A stretch of 64,000 bases of DNA from Ferruginibacter sp. (GCA_017983695.1 JAGOAX010000005.1:248001-312000), one strand, 5' to 3'. Counted from the stretch's first letter, positions 17,484 through 25,937 are shown. Notes: generated by a model not told the origin, from the letters alone. Numbers and translations are program-made.

Positions 17484-19058
17484 TTATCCTCTAACTTTTA
17501 GCATTGGCCGCACCTGCTGCAAACTGCCGTTTTGTAATCTTGCATAATACACGCCACTTGCTAAAGTGCCACTGTCAAACGTAACGGTGTAGGTACCTTG
17601 TGCATATACCTTGTCGGCCAGTGTTGCTATTAACCTTGCCGTAGTATCAAATACCTGCACTAATGTGTGGCCGCCGTTTGATTTAAAAGTGATTCTTGTG
17701 GAGTTGGTAAATGGATTGGGATAATTGATAATTAAATTATCTCCCAGATTATTCAACTCCTGCATATCCATATTACATGCGGTGGATTTTATTACCGGCA
17801 GGTATTGATAATTTTTCAGTAACACCGTATCCACATCCTGAGGTGGTAAACAAAACCAATCCCGTAAAATGGTTGAATACACTGAACGGAAATCGTATTG
17901 CATAGGTACATTATCAATAGCCTGGTTGCTGGCAGGTATATCAGGATTCTTTCCAAGAATACCCTGCTTTACACTATCGCCAAATAAAAATACAGGTTGT
18001 GCAGCGCCATGGTCGGTACCTAAACTTCCATTGCTTTGCATACGGCGTCCAAATTCTGAAAACGTCATTCCTAAAACACGTTTTGAAACGCCTAAGAATT
18101 TAAGATCGGCGCTGAATGCTGCAATAGCATCAGACACCTGTTTTAATAAAGCGCTGTGGCTGCCGGTTAAAGGATTACCGCCATTTACCTGCCCTGCATG
18201 AGTATCAAATCCGCCCATGCTTACCATGTAAATTTTAGTTTTTAATCCGCCGGCAACTAATTTGGCAACCGCTTTTAATTGCGATGCCAGGTAATTATCT
18301 GATGGATAAACTGCCTGCTGGGGCACTTTTGCTGCTGCAGCTTTAATTACTTCTGCATACTTATTGGTTTGCCTTGCAATAGTGCGCAGGTAAGTTAACT
18401 CCACACCACTTGGTGTATTGGGTGCAGGGTCTTGTATAGCATCAATTAAATCATAAAAATTAAGATTCTCATCAATAGCCAATGCATCAAACCCTGTTGG
18501 GCTTAAAAATGTTGGTGATAACACCGAACCAATTTGTAATGCTAATGGATCGGGCATGGCATCATTCGGAAAACCAATTGGATAATTAGGATACTGGTGA
18601 TTTAAATAACGGCCAGCCCATCCTGTTGATAAGTACTGTTCCGAGTCGGCACCGGTTAACCAGATATCCATAGAACGGAAATGCGAACCATTGGGTGATG
18701 GATAACCTACGGCTTGTATAGCACATAATTTTTCTTCGTTATACATTTGCTGCATACCGGTTAAAGCAGGATGCAGACCTGATTTAAGATTGTTATTTAC
18801 ACGTAATACCCTGTTTTCCGGTATGGCAATATTTGTTCTTATACGATTGTAGTCAGCATAAAAATCTAAAGGGATGATCGTGTTTAAACCATCGTTACCG
18901 CCAGACAGTTGTATCAACACCAGCACATGGTCGTTATCGGCAGCACCAAGGGCCTGTAAGAATGGTGAGTTGCCCCAGGCTTTTACAGATAAACCACCCA
19001 GTATAGAAGGTAGTACAGCGCCTTGCATGGCTTGTTTTAAAAAAGATCTGCGTTGCAT
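17484..19058 (-). CDS. DUF1501 protein with Tat-like signal and type-A T9SS sorting domain
   Basis: 524 residues. The N-terminus 'MQRRSFLKQAM' is a twin-arginine-like motif. The body is a DUF1501 (alkaline-phosphatase/sulfatase-like fold) domain: 'VLIQLSGGNDGLNTIIPLD', 'SMGGFDTHAGQ' and 'MTFSEFGRRM'. The C-terminus has a type-A sorting domain, 'NYPNPFTNSTRITF' to 'GVYYARLQNG'. Tat-type export followed by type IX secretion is inferred from the two signals. It lies 19 bp after the DUF1800 gene, the usual partner of unknown function. Confidence 0.92.
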   Translation of the reverse strand: MQRRSFLKQAMQGAVLPSILGGLSVKAWGNSPFLQALGAADNDHVLVLIQLSGGNDGLNTIIPLDFYADYNRIRTNIAIPENRVLRVNNNLKSGLHPALTGMQQMYNEEKLCAIQAVGYPSPNGSHFRSMDIWLTGADSEQYLSTGWAGRYLNHQYPNYPIGFPNDAMPDPLALQIGSVLSPTFLSPTGFDALAIDENLNFYDLIDAIQDPAPNTPSGVELTYLRTIARQTNKYAEVIKAAAAKVPQQAVYPSDNYLASQLKAVAKLVAGGLKTKIYMVSMGGFDTHAGQVNGGNPLTGSHSALLKQVSDAIAAFSADLKFLGVSKRVLGMTFSEFGRRMQSNGSLGTDHGAAQPVFLFGDSVKQGILGKNPDIPASNQAIDNVPMQYDFRSVYSTILRDWFCLPPQDVDTVLLKNYQYLPVIKSTACNMDMQELNNLGDNLIINYPNPFTNSTRITFKSNGGHTLVQVFDTTARLIATLADKVYAQGTYTVTFDSGTLASGVYYARLQNGSLQQVRPMLKVRG

Positions 19059-19077
19059 AGTAGTGGTATTGGATGGT

Positions 19078-20754
19078 TTAACATAAATGATATTCCGGCA
19101 GGTTCATAATGTATTTATAAAACGCTTTTAAGCGGCTTATAACTATTGCTTTTGTTCCTGTATTTGATGGGTTGGCTTTATAGGCATCCCATGCATCTGT
19201 CCAGTAATGATCCTGCGTTTGTCCGCTTAATAAAATGGAGCGTTTGACAAATTCTTTTCCACTTTCAGATAAAGGATAGCGGAATAATATTTCGAGTGAT
19301 TGTGTAATTAAAAGATTCGGATCGCTGGGGTTTGGCAATTGCTCAGCAAATGCTACCGGGTCAATAACAATAGTTTGATTGTTACTCATAATACCATCGG
19401 CAATCATCCGGTCGGTAAAAACTGTACGCCTTGTGTAGGTGGCGGTGTTTACCCACAATTCATGAAAAGCAGGTTCCTGGTAATAGGCATACCAGCCGGC
19501 TACTTCAGGTATTGCACCAAGCTCCTGCTGCATTTCTGCCGCTTCGTTTTGAATGCTTTGCCAAACAGCATAAGTGGCTTCGTTATCAGTTGGGTTTGGA
19601 AACTGCACATTAAACTCATTACACAGATCAATTACAAAATCCAGCGGACTTTTTATTATACAGGCCGATGAATATACCAGGTCGTAAAAATGGCGGCTCT
19701 TAAACAATGTTGCCAATACAGGCTGAATATTAAAATTGTTATTTTTAAAAATCTGCGCAAGCGGGGTGATAATGGTTTGTTCAATATCATTATCAATTTT
19801 ATAATAAATAAAGTAGCGGTAAATTTTTCTGCAGATATGTTTTGCCAGTTCATCCTGTGCAAAGATCATGTTCAGTAATTCGTCTACTTCATTGGCACCT
19901 GCTGCACCGCTGTAACCGGTAATAATTTTATTGCTGTAAAAAGAAGAAAACTCTTTATTGGTGGCATCATGTTTTCCTGCATCAAAAAAATAAGTGAATG
20001 TAACAGGATTAACCGTGTGCCCGGTAAGTACCAATGCCGCCGTCTTCACATCGTTTTCTGTATATTTTGAATTGGGGCCTTTACCAACGGTATATAATTC
20101 CTGCAATTCCCTTGCATAGTTTTCGTTAGGAGATCCCTTAACATTACTATCGCCGTTTAAAAAAAACAACATGGCAGGATCGAGGGTAATTGCCTTGGTA
20201 AGACTTTTAAAATTCCCCAATGCATGTTGCCTTAAAGTAAGATAATGATCGTACCAAAAGCGGGCTTTAATTTTGTCTGTTGAAATATCCGTATTGGTGG
20301 CAAAATGATTATGCCAGAACACCGTTAATTTTTCATGAATAGAACGTGATGGCTGTACTGCCTGTCCCAGCCACCATGTTTTAAAAGAGTCAATTCGTTT
20401 TTCATTTAATTCTTTATCTGCAATGGTAATACCTGTATTGATCCAGGTTTGCCAAAGCGCCACGCCGCTTGGGTCGGTATAACCACTAACACTATAATTA
20501 TTTAAAGGTACAGTTGATGGTGCTGCTGTAGGTTGCAATAATTCGTCAACTGATTGCTGTAATGTTCTGGTTTTAAAATATTGTATATCCTGCTGTTTGG
20601 CACCAAACAATGTTCTTTTTAAAAGATGTACTACCTGTGCGGTATCCCAGGTGCCGGTATATTCCTGCAAGCCTTCGGCGGTTGGAGATAATAAATGTTT
20701 GTTGCCGGCAGTTTTTTTTGTACTATTTTTTTCAGTCAGTAATGTTTCGTTCAT
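19078..20754 (-). CDS. DUF1800 family protein
   Basis: 558 residues. Family landmarks are 'HLLKRTLFGA', 'EKLTVFWHNHFATN', 'YARELQELYTVGKG', 'VKTAALVLTGHTVNP' and a terminal 'YKYIMNLPEYHLC'. No obvious signal peptide is present at the chosen ATG. DUF1800 and DUF1501 proteins nearly always occur together in Bacteroidota and Planctomycetota; their biochemical role is not established. It is first in a three-gene minus-strand operon. A 62-bp piece of a second DUF1800 gene survives at 21574-21635. Confidence 0.92.
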   Translation of the reverse strand: MNETLLTEKNSTKKTAGNKHLLSPTAEGLQEYTGTWDTAQVVHLLKRTLFGAKQQDIQYFKTRTLQQSVDELLQPTAAPSTVPLNNYSVSGYTDPSGVALWQTWINTGITIADKELNEKRIDSFKTWWLGQAVQPSRSIHEKLTVFWHNHFATNTDISTDKIKARFWYDHYLTLRQHALGNFKSLTKAITLDPAMLFFLNGDSNVKGSPNENYARELQELYTVGKGPNSKYTENDVKTAALVLTGHTVNPVTFTYFFDAGKHDATNKEFSSFYSNKIITGYSGAAGANEVDELLNMIFAQDELAKHICRKIYRYFIYYKIDNDIEQTIITPLAQIFKNNNFNIQPVLATLFKSRHFYDLVYSSACIIKSPLDFVIDLCNEFNVQFPNPTDNEATYAVWQSIQNEAAEMQQELGAIPEVAGWYAYYQEPAFHELWVNTATYTRRTVFTDRMIADGIMSNNQTIVIDPVAFAEQLPNPSDPNLLITQSLEILFRYPLSESGKEFVKRSILLSGQTQDHYWTDAWDAYKANPSNTGTKAIVISRLKAFYKYIMNLPEYHLC

Positions 20755-20936
20755 AATCTGGATAATGGTTTAAAAACTATAAATGCATTATAGAAACTGG
20801 TATGCGTAATGCTAAAACTATTGTTGCTGAAATTTTTAGGGGAACCGGACTTAGATAAAATATTTTGTGTCGATCTTAAATAAGGAGGGGTAGTTCTTCA
20901 ACAGGTTTTATCTTAACAAATAATTTGCCAAACAAT

Positions 20937-21437
20937 TTAATAATCAAAAAAAGTGGTTGAAAATTTTCCTTCGGTAAGTAAATAGGTTTTTGATTTAGTG
21001 TTATTACTAACCCGTATCGTAAAACTACCTTCTACTGCGCCATCTTTTTTCTTTATCATTTTTGTAATAGTTACTTTATTAATGGTATCGGTAATACTGT
21101 TTGCGTAAGTAATCCCGGCCGAATCGGTATAGCTGGCAAAAATTTCGGTACCGGTATATTTTCTTGCGCTATCTCCTGTAACCCGTATTATTAAAGTATT
21201 TTTTTTAATGGTGGTATCGGGCAGTTTGCCTTCAATAGCTGTAGTAAATAAACTACCTACATTTTCTTTTCTTGCTGTTGTAACAGAAAGTGTTACAGGT
21301 ATCGTGTCCTGCTTAAAACTAATGTAGGATAATTTTATTTCAGGTTCCGGAATTGCAGTAAGTGCATCCTGTTTTGTGCAATAAGAAAAGATGGTGATTA
21401 GCAGCATGAAAAGCAGTGCTGAAAAAATGTTTTTCAT
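20937..21437 (-). CDS. Lipoprotein, unknown function
   Basis: 166 residues; 'ALLFMLLITIFSYCTKQ' provides a lipobox with Cys20. The mature part is beta-rich and Thr/Lys-rich, with two similar halves around 'SARKYTGTEIFASYTDSA' and 'GSFTIRVSNNTKSKTY'. No domain was recognised. It lies 182 bp upstream of the DUF1800 operon on the same strand and might be its first cistron, although that gap could hold a promoter. A copy of a 34-bp direct repeat lies 44 bp upstream of its start. Confidence 0.6.
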   Translation of the reverse strand: MKNIFSALLFMLLITIFSYCTKQDALTAIPEPEIKLSYISFKQDTIPVTLSVTTARKENVGSLFTTAIEGKLPDTTIKKNTLIIRVTGDSARKYTGTEIFASYTDSAGITYANSITDTINKVTITKMIKKKDGAVEGSFTIRVSNNTKSKTYLLTEGKFSTTFFDY

Positions 21438-21481
21438 AGTCGGTTACTTTGGACAGGTTAAATAGTTCCTGCATTTGCCTG

Positions 21482-21515
21482 CAATATCAATGCCATTTTA
21501 TTGCTGCAAATAAAA
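21482..21515. repeat. Left copy of a 34-bp imperfect direct repeat
   Basis: It matches 22729-22762 at 31 of 34 positions with no gaps, beginning CAATATCAAT and ending CTGCAAATAAAA. The two copies bracket the DUF1800 remnant, the PLD-like gene and the long hairpin. It may mark an insertion or a duplication of flanking sequence. Confidence 0.65.
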
Positions 21516-21548
21516 TTTACACATTATGTTTGAGAACGCAGCGGACGT

Positions 21549-21563
21549 TTCGTGTGCCACGAA
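21549..21563. repeat. Short palindrome TTCGTG-TGC-CACGAA
   Basis: A perfect 6-bp stem with a 3-nt loop, 10 bp before the DUF1800 remnant begins. It may be the footprint of a REP-like sequence at the junction. Confidence 0.4.
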
Positions 21564-21573
21564 CCGAGGCTGG

Positions 21574-21635
21574 GCATCAAAAAAATAAGTAAATGTAACA
21601 GGATTAACCGTGTGCCCGGTAAGTACCAGTGCTGC
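21574..21635 (-). pseudogene. 62-bp remnant of a second DUF1800 gene
   Basis: Aligns without gaps to 19979-20040 inside the intact DUF1800 gene at 59 of 62 positions. Read on the minus strand in the parent's frame it still encodes 'AALVLTGHTVNPVTFTYFF'. All three differences are synonymous: GCG/GCA Ala, TTG/CTG Leu and one third-position change. No flanking DUF1800 sequence is present. This looks like a leftover of a functional paralogue and not a decaying copy of the neighbour. It ends 8 bp from the PLD-like stop codon. Confidence 0.8.
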
Positions 21636-21643
21636 GTCGTTAG

Positions 21644-22384
21644 TTATAAATCGAAAATCTCTTTTGCTTTTTTCCAATTCTTTTTTAAGATTGGTTTACT
21701 TACTGAAGTCTCACCATTTGAAGGTTCACCAGAAAAATGACAAAACTTTTCAGTGTAGTCAGCGTCGCTATATTTGCTCCAGGATTTGAAAGCTTCATAA
21801 CTCATAGGTTTTTCAACATTAAATGGAATCGGAACACCTGTCCTGATACAAAAACCACTTGGCTTGTCAGAAGATTTAGTATATGAAGGTTTTACATCTA
21901 CGGTTTTCTTTTCTGTCTTAGGAGGAGTATCTGCGGTAACTTTTTTAACTGTCACTCTAATTTCTTCGCTTATTGTCAAAAGTCGCTGAACTTCTTCAAG
22001 GGTCGCATTATACAAGTCTGCGTCCTGTGCTTTGGAAATGTATATTCCCATTTCATTATTGTTTTGCTGTGAAAATTCATACAAGTTCATTGAAGTTATT
22101 ATCGCTTCATTTTCGTTTATGTAACATTTGGCGTGTAAGTTTTTGCAGAGACTTGTCCGAATACCAATTTGCCCTTCTAACCAATTGTTTTCTTCAAGTT
22201 GAAGTTTATTCTCCCGATAAACGATACGAATGTCTCGCTTTTGAATATTTAAGTTGCTTAAATGCTCCTTAATCCTGTCTGTAAATTGTAAGTATGGGCT
22301 TATAAGAATCAATCTGTCCTTTGTTCCTTTAATGAGTTCTTCTAAATGATAAGAAACTCCTGTCGTGTTTAAAAACTTTGCCAT
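21644..22384 (-). CDS. Phospholipase D-like domain protein with cysteine-poor C-terminal ribbon
   Basis: 246 residues. The N-terminal half is a single PLD-like (HKD) domain: 'RLILISPYLQF' and then 'LHAKCYINENEAIITSMNL', with His84 and Lys86 and a Glu/Asn in place of the usual Asp, followed by 'NNEMGIYI'. A Lys/Pro-rich linker leads to a C-terminal segment (177-246) resembling a double zinc ribbon. Only the first Cys of each pair survives here: 'CIRTG' (Cys179) and 'CHFSGEPSNG' (Cys215). PLD-like proteins of this type are often nucleases or nucleic-acid-binding proteins. It is a lone gene in an accessory patch. Confidence 0.75.
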   Translation of the reverse strand: MAKFLNTTGVSYHLEELIKGTKDRLILISPYLQFTDRIKEHLSNLNIQKRDIRIVYRENKLQLEENNWLEGQIGIRTSLCKNLHAKCYINENEAIITSMNLYEFSQQNNNEMGIYISKAQDADLYNATLEEVQRLLTISEEIRVTVKKVTADTPPKTEKKTVDVKPSYTKSSDKPSGFCIRTGVPIPFNVEKPMSYEAFKSWSKYSDADYTEKFCHFSGEPSNGETSVSKPILKKNWKKAKEIFDL

Positions 22385-22480
22385 ATTGTTTTCGTTATTA
22401 ATCGTAATGTCTCTATAAGGTTACTGCTAACTCAAAAATAGACGAAAGTTTATATGCAACAAGAGTTTTTCACCCTTATT

Positions 22481-22692
22481 TTTTTGTTCCGTCAGGAACA
22501 TTTTGTGGGTAGTAAAATTTATAACGTTGTTTTCACGTTCCGCAGGAACGTATTGTGCTCATTCCAACGGCATTATTTAGCATGACCAGTTTGATGAACA
22601 TTGTTGACTCTAAAAAGCACAAACCGTTCCTACGGAACGAAAACGCAATTGCGATTTATGCTACCCACAAAATGTTCCGCCGGAACAAATAA
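22481..22692. mobile_element. Long imperfect hairpin with four nested GTTCC-type palindromes (REP/MITE-like)
   Basis: The halves 22481-22559 and 22617-22692 are imperfect reverse complements. They share TTTTGTGGGTAG/CTACCCACAAAA and TTGTGCT/AGCACAA. Each half carries two small palindromes: GTTCC-GTCA-GGAAC (22486-22499), CGTTCC-GCA-GGAACG (22536-22550), CGTTCC-TAC-GGAACG (22625-22639) and GTTCC-GCC-GGAAC (22674-22686). There is no coding capacity. The form fits a REP doublet (BIME-like) or a non-autonomous MITE. Confidence 0.7.
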
Positions 22693-22728
22693 AAACCTCC
22701 CGAACAGTTTTTATCTTCTACCTACAGC

Positions 22729-22762
22729 CAATATCAATACCATTGTATTACTGCAAATAAAA
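22729..22762. repeat. Right copy of the 34-bp imperfect direct repeat
   Basis: Matches 21482-21515 at 31 of 34 positions in the same orientation. It overlaps the upstream foot of the korA terminator by 2 bp. Confidence 0.65.
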
Positions 22763-22785
22763 ATCCCGGTACTTAACCGGGATTT
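22761..22785 (-). terminator. Intrinsic terminator of korA
   Basis: A 10-bp stem, AAATCCCGGT/ACCGGGATTT (22761-22770, 22776-22785), with a 5-nt loop. On the minus strand a T-rich run follows (plus-strand A tract before 22763). It lies 26 bp past the korA stop. Confidence 0.85.
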
Positions 22786-22811
22786 TAAACAATAGAATAT
22801 GATCGAATTTT

Positions 22812-24659
22812 TTACAACAATTTTTTTATGGCATCCACCAACTCACCTTTTGTAATGGGTATGCCCATAATTTTATTGTAGCCTTTCGCATCTACAAAAT
22901 ATACATCACGAATAATTTTTACCAGCTGCCCATTATTAATTTCAGGTACAAGCACGGTATCAAAATTCTTCAATATCTCACCCAGGTTTTTAGGGAAGGG
23001 GCGAACGTAACGTAAATGTGCATGGCTCACTGCATGTCCTGCATCCTGCAAATCTTTACAGGCACTTTTTATAGAGCCATAAGTACTACCCCATCCCAAC
23101 ACCAATACTTTTCCTTTTGCAGGGCCGCTATCTAATGTTTGTTCAGGAATATAATTAGCGATCAGATCAACCTTGGCCTGCCTGGTCTTTACCATGTGTT
23201 CATGATTTTCAGAATCGTAGCTGATATTACCGGTACCATCCTGTTTTTCTAAACCACCCACACGGTGTTCCAAACCCGGTGTACCCGGCTTAGCCCATGG
23301 CCTTACTAATTTTTCATCCCGTTTGTAAGGCATAAATTTTTCATCGGCAGCAACATCATCCTTCGAAGCAAACTGTACTTTTATTTCGGGCAGGTCATCA
23401 CTCTTTGGAAATTTCCATGGCTCGGCACCATTGGCAATATAACCATCGCTTAAAAACATAACCGGTGTCATATGTGTAACCGCAATACGCACCGCTTCAT
23501 ACACAGCGCTGAAACAATCGCTGGGTGTACTTGCAGAAACTATTGGCATCGGGCATTCGCCATTTCTGCCATAGTAAGCCTGCATCAAATCACTCTGTTC
23601 TGTTTTAGTTGGTAATCCTGTACTTGGCCCGCCACGTTGAATGTTTATTATCAGCAAAGGAATCTCGAGCATAACTGCAAGCCCCATGGCTTCTCCTTTT
23701 AAAGCAATACCGGGGCCACTGCTGGTGGTTACACCAATGCTGCCGCCATAGCTGGCTCCAATTGCCGAAGTAATAGCCGCTATTTCATCTTCGGCCTGGA
23801 ATGTTTTTACACCAAAAGATTTGTATTTACTCAGGTCATGCAGAATATCGCTGGCAGGTGTAATGGGATAGCTACCTAAAAATAAGGGCAGCCCGCTTTT
23901 TTGCGAAGCAGCAATCAAACCATATGATACTGCCTGGTTGCCCATGATGGAACGGTATGTTCCGGGATCCATTTTTGCTTTTTCTACCTTAAACCTGGTA
24001 GTAAATGTTTCGGTAGTATCGCCGTAATTAAAACCGGCCTGCATTGCCCTGATATTACTTTCCATAATCTCAGGTTTTTTACCAAACTTATCTTTTAAAA
24101 ACTGGATGCTGTTATCCATATCCCGATTATACATCCAGTATAAAAAGCCCAGTACAAACATATTTTTTGCCCGGTCTTTTTCCTTAACGCCCATGGTAAT
24201 ATCCTTCAATGCCTCACGGGTCATTTTGGTTACATCCACTTTTATCAGTTCGTAATTGCCCAGGCTGTTATCTTCCAAAGGATTTACACCTTCGGGATAA
24301 TTGGCCAAACGCAGGTTCCTGGCATCAAAGCCATCTACATTGGCAATAATTTTACCGCCGGGTTTTAATCCTTTTAAATTAGATTTTAATGCCGCCGCAT
24401 TCATTGCTACCAGCACATCGCAGGCATCTCCGGGAGTAAATATCCTGTCGCTGCTAAAGCGCAACTGGTAACCACTCACACCGGGCAGGGTTCCTATCGG
24501 GGCCCGTATCTCAGCAGGAAAATCAGGAAAAGTGGCTAAATCAATACCCAGCATGGCTGTATTATTGGTAAACTGGTTGCCCGTTAATTGCATACCGTCT
24601 CCGCTATCGCCGGCAAATTTTATTACTACGTCCTTAAGTACTTCTTCTTTATAGCTCAT
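22812..24659 (-). CDS. korA: 2-oxoacid:ferredoxin oxidoreductase, fused gamma-alpha subunit
   Basis: 615 residues. The gamma domain (about 1-190) has 'FAGDSGDGMQLTGNQFTNNT' and 'PIGTLPGVSGYQL'. The alpha (pyrimidine-binding) domain starts about 235 with 'GNQAVSYGLIAASQKSGLP', 'YPITPASDILHDLSK' and 'TSSGPGIALKGEAMGLAV'. This fused layout is typical of KorA, which with KorB (the TPP/FeS beta subunit) oxidises 2-oxoglutarate to succinyl-CoA and reduces ferredoxin. KorB usually lies next to KorA but is absent from this window; downstream lies the accessory patch. The gene has its own terminator. Confidence 0.93.
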   Translation of the reverse strand: MSYKEEVLKDVVIKFAGDSGDGMQLTGNQFTNNTAMLGIDLATFPDFPAEIRAPIGTLPGVSGYQLRFSSDRIFTPGDACDVLVAMNAAALKSNLKGLKPGGKIIANVDGFDARNLRLANYPEGVNPLEDNSLGNYELIKVDVTKMTREALKDITMGVKEKDRAKNMFVLGFLYWMYNRDMDNSIQFLKDKFGKKPEIMESNIRAMQAGFNYGDTTETFTTRFKVEKAKMDPGTYRSIMGNQAVSYGLIAASQKSGLPLFLGSYPITPASDILHDLSKYKSFGVKTFQAEDEIAAITSAIGASYGGSIGVTTSSGPGIALKGEAMGLAVMLEIPLLIINIQRGGPSTGLPTKTEQSDLMQAYYGRNGECPMPIVSASTPSDCFSAVYEAVRIAVTHMTPVMFLSDGYIANGAEPWKFPKSDDLPEIKVQFASKDDVAADEKFMPYKRDEKLVRPWAKPGTPGLEHRVGGLEKQDGTGNISYDSENHEHMVKTRQAKVDLIANYIPEQTLDSGPAKGKVLVLGWGSTYGSIKSACKDLQDAGHAVSHAHLRYVRPFPKNLGEILKNFDTVLVPEINNGQLVKIIRDVYFVDAKGYNKIMGIPITKGELVDAIKKLL

Positions 24660-24737
24660 CGTTTTTAAAATTGTGGTAGCGAAGTTACAATTTTAAGTTT
24701 TTTAAAAGCCTGATATTTTACATTTTTTCCGGCATCG

Positions 24738-24770
24738 TTTGCACAATCTGAAATTATTAAATTAGGTTTG
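24738..24770 (+). promoter_or_regulatory. Bacteroidota-type promoter for the arginase-like gene
   Basis: TTTG (24738-24741), 21-nt spacer, TAGGTTTG (24763-24770): a full match to the phylum's -33 TTTG and -7 TAnnTTTG boxes. The start codon follows 14 nt later at 24785. Confidence 0.65.
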
Positions 24771-24784
24771 CCCAAATTTTTTAG

Positions 24785-25912
24785 ATGTACGATCTGCATG
24801 AATTTTTAGAACCCGTTTTAATGACTGCCTTACATAATGATAATGGCTACAACGACGGGCAGTTTGCCAAACATATTGACATATATGAAACTGAGATGCC
24901 TGATATTACCCATGCAGATATTGTTTTAGTTGGTGTAACAGAAACCAGGGGTTGCGGTGTTTTTGTAAATTTAGAAGCTGCCCCCGATACTATAAGAAGG
25001 CAATTATACCAACTGCATTACTGGCATAAAGATGTAACGATTGCAGATATTGGCAATATTAAAGCCGGGGCCACTTTAGCTGATAGCTATGCTGCAATAA
25101 AAACGGTGCTGGCGGAATTATTACAGCTGAATAAAACAATAGTTATTATTGGCGGCTCACACGATATTACACTCGCCCAATATTTTGCTTATAAAGAATT
25201 AAATAAGGTTATTGAAGCTACCTGTATTGATGCCAATATTAATTTGCGTGGCGAAAGCCCCGAACGCAGCGAAAACTTTTTAATGGAGATGCTTACCGGT
25301 GAACCTAACCTGGTAAAACATTATAACCATATTGGCTTTCAAAGTTATTTTGTACACCCCCGCATGCTGGAAACCATGGACAAACTGCGTTTTGACTGTT
25401 ACCGCCTGGGTATGGCAAAAGAGAATATGGAAGAGATGGAACCGGTATTACGCAATACCAACCTTTTAAGTTTCGACATGAATGCCATTAAATACAGTGA
25501 TGCGCCTGCAAGTACCCAAAGCCCCAATGGCTTTACCGGCGAAGAGGCCTGTATGCTTACCCGCTACGCAGGCATGAGTAATACTATCAGCAGCTTTGGC
25601 ATTTATGGTTACCTGCCACAACAGGATGTTGATGAGCTTACCGCCAAACAAATTGCACAAATGCTATGGTATTTTATTGATGGTAAAAGCAGGGCCAAGC
25701 AGGAAGCTGCTATTGAAGACCGCAGGCATTTTAATGAATACCATTGCACTTTTACCGAAGTAGAAACCATTTTTTTGCAAAGCAAAAAAACCAACCGATG
25801 GTGGATGCAGTTACCCAACAAAAAATTTATTGCCTGTAGTTATGCCGATTATGTAAATGCCAGCCAGGACCAGATACCGGAAAGATGGCTAAGGGCACAG
25901 GAAAGGGGGTGA
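24785..25912 (+). CDS. Arginase-superfamily protein (formimidoylglutamase-like) with altered metal site
   Basis: 375 residues with the ureohydrolase fold. 'VIIGGSHDITLA' (His126, Asp127) matches the first metal motif. The second, normally DAHxD, reads 'DANIN' (149-153). The third, normally SxDxD, reads 'SFDMN' (229-233). Three metal ligands are thus replaced by Asn. Other conserved blocks include 'SQSPNGFTGEEACMLTRYAG'-like sequence, 'YAGMSNTISSFGIYGY' and 'WYFIDGK'. I recall related Bacteroidota proteins with a similarly degenerate site. Catalysis is doubtful; a regulatory or altered hydrolase role is possible. Confidence 0.8.
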   Translation: MYDLHEFLEPVLMTALHNDNGYNDGQFAKHIDIYETEMPDITHADIVLVGVTETRGCGVFVNLEAAPDTIRRQLYQLHYWHKDVTIADIGNIKAGATLADSYAAIKTVLAELLQLNKTIVIIGGSHDITLAQYFAYKELNKVIEATCIDANINLRGESPERSENFLMEMLTGEPNLVKHYNHIGFQSYFVHPRMLETMDKLRFDCYRLGMAKENMEEMEPVLRNTNLLSFDMNAIKYSDAPASTQSPNGFTGEEACMLTRYAGMSNTISSFGIYGYLPQQDVDELTAKQIAQMLWYFIDGKSRAKQEAAIEDRRHFNEYHCTFTEVETIFLQSKKTNRWWMQLPNKKFIACSYADYVNASQDQIPERWLRAQERG

Positions 25913-25916
25913 TTGG

Positions 25917-25937
25917 TTTAGGGGTTTAGAAGTTTAG
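25917..25937. repeat. TTTAG-unit repeat related to the 1425 palindrome
   Basis: TTTAGGGGTTTAGAAGTTTAG shares a GTTTAGAAGTTTAG core with the arms at 1425-1484. It sits in the 46-bp gap between converging genes. Only one arm is present here. Confidence 0.55.

Larger units (their letters stand above)
22385..22811. other. 427-bp intergenic region downstream of korA
   Basis: No credible gene. The region is occupied by a long hairpin element (22481-22692), the right copy of the 34-bp direct repeat (22729-22762) and the korA terminator (22761-22785). A short plus-strand reading frame across the hairpin has no family features. Confidence 0.6.
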
